Origin: Sphingomonas montanisoli
GTDB taxonomy: Bacteria > Pseudomonadota > Alphaproteobacteria > Sphingomonadales > Sphingomonadaceae
NCBI RefSeq assembly: GCF_008274695.1
Contig: NZ_VTOU01000004.1
Location: 248,001-312,000, forward strand
DNA length: 64,000 nt
Reading direction: 5' to 3'
Numbering within the stretch: position 1 is the stretch's first letter; every line of letters begins with the position of its first letter. The translations under genes were made by a program, and so were the position numbers. Positions 60,563-64,000 of this stretch are shown piece by piece. The notes under the pieces were generated by a model. The model ran no database searches. It was not told the origin of the DNA and saw nothing but the letters and a program-made list of their open reading frames with translations.

Positions 60563-61785
60563 AGCGTCAGCACCCCATGTGCCTTCTTGCCCGCAGAAAG
60601 CTTCACGCCGTCGCCGACGACGGTGACGACCGCATTCTCGTCCGACACCTTTTCGCCGTCGACGCGTGCGCCGCCGCCCTTGATCAGGCGCTTGGCCTCA
60701 CCCTTCGACGCGACGAGGCCGAGGTTGACGAGCGCGTCGAGGATGCCGATCGATCCTTCTGGCACCGCCAACGTCGGCAGATCCCCGCCGGCCGAGCCCT
60801 CTTCGAAGGTCCGTCGCGCGGTCTCGGCCGCAGCAGCCGCAGCTTCGGCGCCGCGGCACATCGTGGTCGCTTCGTTGGCGAGGACAATCTTCGCCTGGTT
60901 GATCTCCTGCCCGTCGAGCGCTTCCAGCCGCGCGATCTCGTCGAGCGGCAGGTCGGTGAACAGGCGCAGGAAGCGGCCGACATCCTTATCGTGGGTGTTC
61001 CGCCAGAACTGCCAATAATCGTAAGCGGGCAGCGCATCCTCGTTCAGCCACACCGCGCCCGACATCGTCTTGCCCATCTTGCCGCCATCGGCCGTGGTGA
61101 TGAGCGGCGTGGTGATGCCATAGACCTCTGTCCCGTCCATGCGGCGGGCAAGCTCGATGCCGTTGACGATATTCCCCCACTGATCGGAGCCGCCCATCTG
61201 CAGGCGCACGTCCGCGCGGCGCGACAGCTCCATGAAGTCATAAGCTTGCAGGATCATGTAGTTGAATTCGAGGAAGCTCAGCGACTGTTCGCGATCGAGC
61301 CGCAGCTTCACCGAATCGAAGCTCAGCATACGGTTGATCGAGAAATGCTGCCCCACTTCGCGCAGGAAAGGGATATATTCGAGCTTGTCGAGCCAGTCGG
61401 CATTGTCGACCATCACCGCATCGGTGGGGCCATTCCCGAAGGTCAGGAACTTTTCGAACACGCGCTTGATCGACGCGACGTTGCCCGCGATGACGTCGTT
61501 GGTCATCAGCTTTCGCGCTTCGTCCTTGAAGCTCGGATCACCGATCTTGCCGGTGCCGCCGCCCATCAGGACGATCGGCTTGTGACCTGCCTGCTGAAGC
61601 CGGCGGAGCAGCATGATCTGCACCAGGCTGCCGACATGGAGCGAGGGCGCAGTCGGATCGAAGCCGATATACCCAGGGACGACGCCCTTGTTCGCAAGCG
61701 CATCGAGCGCGCCGGCATCGGTCACCTGGTGGATATAGCCCCGCGCATCGAGCAGGCGCAGCAGATCGGATGTGTAATCGGTCAT
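60559..61785 (-). CDS. tyrS: Tyrosyl-tRNA synthetase
   Basis: 408 residues from the ATG at 61785; longer frames start in unrelated sequence. Class I: HIGH-like [17 protein letters not shown] and KMSKS-like [14 protein letters not shown], tyrosine site [14 protein letters not shown], and C-terminal S4 domain ([21 protein letters not shown]). Charges tRNA-Tyr. Confidence 0.96.
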   Translation of the reverse strand: MTDYTSDLLRLLDARGYIHQVTDAGALDALANKGVVPGYIGFDPTAPSLHVGSLVQIMLLRRLQQAGHKPIVLMGGGTGKIGDPSFKDEARKLMTNDVIAGNVASIKRVFEKFLTFGNGPTDAVMVDNADWLDKLEYIPFLREVGQHFSINRMLSFDSVKLRLDREQSLSFLEFNYMILQAYDFMELSRRADVRLQMGGSDQWGNIVNGIELARRMDGTEVYGITTPLITTADGGKMGKTMSGAVWLNEDALPAYDYWQFWRNTHDKDVGRFLRLFTDLPLDEIARLEALDGQEINQAKIVLANEATTMCRGAEAAAAAAETARRTFEEGSAGGDLPTLAVPEGSIGILDALVNLGLVASKGEAKRLIKGGGARVDGEKVSDENAVVTVVGDGVKLSAGKKAHGVLTL

Positions 61786-61838
61786 AGCGCGCGGGCGATT
61801 AGCACGAATCGCCCGCGCGTCATCACTGCTTTCGCCCG

Positions 61839-62327
61839 TCAGGCGTGGGATAAAGCGCGGGTGGGTTCGGGCACTTCGGGCAGGGTGGCACGGGCTGCGG
61901 CGATGCCGGCCCCGACCACGATCGCATCCTCGACCAGCCCGGTGACCATCTGACTGCCCCGGCGCATGGCGATCATGCGCAGCGCGAATGTGGCGTAGGC
62001 GGAGAGCGCGGCGGTGGCGCCTGCGACGGCGGCTGCGGCGAAGCGTTCCTTGCGCGGCGACAGCGCCATGCCCGCCAGCGCGGCGTTGATGCTGCGGATC
62101 ACCACGGCGGGCGGGATCGTCCGGTTCGGTGCGGTCTTCTGCTTGTCGCCGGCCAGTTCGTACGTCGCGGCCGCCGTGGCGCCGAGCGAGACCAGGGGAT
62201 GCGCGAAGATGCGCAGCGCGCCATTGTCGGCGGGAAGGGTTCCGGTGCGCGCGGCATTGGCGACCACGGCGAGCGGGGTCATAGCGCGGGCGCCGCCGAC
62301 GAGGCCGATCAGAAAAGCACGGAGCAT
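61839..62327 (-). CDS. DUF4126 membrane protein
   Basis: 162 residues from the ATG at 62327, behind AAAGGATTCC. Hydrophobic segments [58 protein letters not shown]. The [15 protein letters not shown] start is the DUF4126 mark. Function unknown. Confidence 0.85.
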   Translation of the reverse strand: MLRAFLIGLVGGARAMTPLAVVANAARTGTLPADNGALRIFAHPLVSLGATAAATYELAGDKQKTAPNRTIPPAVVIRSINAALAGMALSPRKERFAAAAVAGATAALSAYATFALRMIAMRRGSQMVTGLVEDAIVVGAGIAAARATLPEVPEPTRALSHA

Positions 62328-62420
62328 AGGAATCCTTTCGATGTTCGTAGCGCTCAACGGATGGCGCGTGCTTTCGGTCCGGGTCTTCCATCGATCGGAG
62401 AGTTGGGGCAGTCGGAGGCC

Positions 62421-62942
62421 ATGACGCTGTCGCTCATTCCCCATCCCGACTTTCCCGCCCACGCGATCGACGGGGTCGAAGTCGACATCCATCAGACAGA
62501 CGACGACATGCTGCTAACCTACAGGGTCATCGGTGCCAGGCCGATGCGGCCCGAATGGGCGGTGGCGGAACGAGCCGACGGCCTTTGGCAAACCACCTGC
62601 TTCGAAGCCTTCATCCGGCCCGGAGACGGCCACAGCTATTTCGAGTTCAACTTCTCGCCTTCCACACGATGGGCAGCCTATGCGTTCGATCGCTATCGGG
62701 AAGGGATGCGTAACCTCGCCCTGCCAGTGGAGCCTTTTATTGAACGCACGGATGACGGCGTCGAAGTCGATCTCGACCTGTCCGTCATCCCGTATCTCCC
62801 CTGCGTCATGAGCGTGAGCGCCATCATCGAGGAAAAGGACGGCACCAAATCCTATTGGGCGCTCGCGCATCCGCCTGGAAAGCCCGACTTCCACGATCCG
62901 GCTTGCTTCGTCCTCGAACTCCCGGCACCTCGGCTTCCATGA
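62421..62942 (+). CDS. DOMON-like domain protein
   Basis: 173 residues. [42 protein letters not shown] is the core of the DOMON-like family, which has a beta-sandwich. No signal peptide. Its stop overlaps the DUF1343 start (ATGA), so the pair is coupled. Function unknown. Confidence 0.82.
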   Translation: MTLSLIPHPDFPAHAIDGVEVDIHQTDDDMLLTYRVIGARPMRPEWAVAERADGLWQTTCFEAFIRPGDGHSYFEFNFSPSTRWAAYAFDRYREGMRNLALPVEPFIERTDDGVEVDLDLSVIPYLPCVMSVSAIIEEKDGTKSYWALAHPPGKPDFHDPACFVLELPAPRLP

Positions 62943-64000
62943 ACTTCGGTATCGACCGGCTCCTCGCCGACCCTACGCTCCGTAAACCGCTCGAGGGCAA
63001 TCGCGTCTCCTTGCTCGCGCATCCCGCCTCGGTGACGGCGGACCTGACGCACAGCCTCGATGCGCTGGTTGCGGCGGGCATCAACATCTCGGCGGTTTTC
63101 GGGCCGCAGCATGGCGTGCGCGGCGACCTGCAGGACAATATGATGGAGTCGCCCGACTTCACCGATCCGACCTACGGCATGCCTGTGTTCAGCCTCTATG
63201 GTGAGGTACGACGGCCGACCGGCCAGTCAATGAACACGTTCGATGTGATGCTGGTCGATCTGCAGGACGTCGGCTGCCGTATCTACACCTTCGTCACGAC
63301 GCTCCTCTACATCCTCGAAGCCGCTGCGATGCACGGCAAGAGCGTGTGGGTGCTCGATCGCCCCAATCCCGCGGGCCGCCCTGTCGAGGGGCTGACCCTG
63401 CGTCCAGGCTGGGAGAGTTTTGTCGGTGCAGGGCCGATGCCGATGCGGCACGGCATGACCTTGGGCGAGATGGGGCATTGGTTCATCCGCCACTTCAAGC
63501 TGGACGTCGATTATCGCGTGATCGCGATGGAGGGCTGGGCGCCCGAGGCTGCACCCTGCTTCGGTTGGCCGGTCGATCGTCCGTGGATCAATCCCAGCCC
63601 GAACGCCGCCAACGTCAACATGGCGCGGGCCTATGCGGGCACGGTGATGCTGGAGGGGACGACCCTGTCCGAAGCACGCGGCACCACCCGCCCGCTGGAA
63701 ATGTTCGGCGCGCCCGATCTCGATGCCCGCGCTTTGATCGCCGAAATGCGCCGGATCGCGCCGCATTGGACCGAGGGCTGCACGTTGCGCGATGTCTGGT
63801 TTCAGCCGACCTTCCACAAGCATGTCGGGCAACTGTGCGCCGGCGTGTTCATCCACGCCGAGGGTGCGGCCTATGATCACGCCGCTTTCCGCCCGTGGCG
63901 GCTCCAGACGCTCGCGTTCAAGGCGATCCGGTCGCTGCAGCCCGATTACGATCTGTGGCGCGATTTCCCCTACGAATATGTGTTCGACAAGCTCGCGATC
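62939..64000 (+). CDS. DUF1343/NamZ-type exo-beta-N-acetylmuramidase (3' truncated)
   Basis: The frame runs past the end of the window; 354 residues are visible of about 390-400. Markers: NRVSLLAHPASVTADLTHSLDAL, FGPQHGVRGDLQDNM, VMLVDLQDVGCRIYTFVTTLLYILEAA, VWVLDRPNPAGRPVEG and PSPNAANVNMARAYAGTVMLEGT. NamZ removes terminal MurNAc from wall fragments in recycling. No signal peptide is seen in this copy, so the cytosol or another export route is possible. Confidence 0.9.
   Translation, partial: MNFGIDRLLADPTLRKPLEGNRVSLLAHPASVTADLTHSLDALVAAGINISAVFGPQHGVRGDLQDNMMESPDFTDPTYGMPVFSLYGEVRRPTGQSMNTFDVMLVDLQDVGCRIYTFVTTLLYILEAAAMHGKSVWVLDRPNPAGRPVEGLTLRPGWESFVGAGPMPMRHGMTLGEMGHWFIRHFKLDVDYRVIAMEGWAPEAAPCFGWPVDRPWINPSPNAANVNMARAYAGTVMLEGTTLSEARGTTRPLEMFGAPDLDARALIAEMRRIAPHWTEGCTLRDVWFQPTFHKHVGQLCAGVFIHAEGAAYDHAAFRPWRLQTLAFKAIRSLQPDYDLWRDFPYEYVFDKLAI

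Overview
The window is high-GC chromosomal DNA from an alphaproteobacterium, most likely a sphingomonad (Sphingomonas or close relative). The evidence is gene content and signals: a separate b/b' ATP synthase Fo operon, hisZ beside purA, type-I-like serA/serC, a PEPxxW CTERM protein, a CtrA box (TTAA-N7-TTAA), a LexA box of the alphaproteobacterial direct-repeat type (GTTC-N7-GTTC), and a single-domain FlgJ. Species is not determinable from sequence alone. Both window ends cut genes (flgI at the left, a namZ-type gene at the right).

Layout. 1-6186: flagellar block: flgI(end)-flgJ-flgK-flgL, then motA-motB behind a near-consensus sigma-28 promoter, then a stand-alone lytic transglycosylase that probably replaces the domain missing from FlgJ. 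6312-11942: envelope and signalling genes: a 10-copy YYDxxGRW repeat protein, a LapG/BTLCP-type cysteine protease, a LytTR response regulator with a histidine kinase carrying a huge charged coiled coil, and two uncharacterised genes. 12031-21860: manA, a complete RND efflux operon (adaptor, pump, outer-membrane channel), a LysR regulator and malate synthase G. 21984-34797: metallopeptidase, a CbpA-like co-chaperone, YihY, fabI, GNAT, aroC, acyP, purA, hisZ, a GIY-YIG nuclease in a nest of hairpin repeats, serA, serC with a candidate leader RNA, and a secreted low-complexity protein. 35014-41037: extensin-like protein, LOG protein, hslVU, small membrane and EF-hand proteins, a PEP-CTERM protein and tRNA-Pro(GGG). 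41179-49874: yajC-secD-secF, Mth938-like protein, EamA transporter, glycosyltransferase, bamD, a second GIY-YIG gene behind an SOS promoter, then recN. 50051-58146: EF-hand protein, radC, the ydbH-ynbE-ydbL lipid-transport bridge operon and the Fo operon atpI-B-E-F'-F. 58284-64000: GNAT, PilZ, DUF885, tyrS, DUF4126, DOMON-like, and a truncated DUF1343/NamZ gene.

Most of the window is ordinary housekeeping chromosome. The unexplained layer is a dense set of about 20 REP-like palindromes in at least three families, lying almost only between genes. Several share the plan CGTC head, variable but base-paired stem, and CCAT/CTAT tail, with compensating stem changes between copies. The only two GIY-YIG genes in the window encode 95-residue relatives, and each is embedded in these repeats: one between inverted copies, the other between repeat copies and directly behind a LexA-type promoter that probably once served recN. 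This looks like a REP/RAYT-like arrangement with a GIY-YIG nuclease in place of the usual tyrosine transposase. It is the main candidate here for an undescribed system, and it is inference until compared with other genomes.
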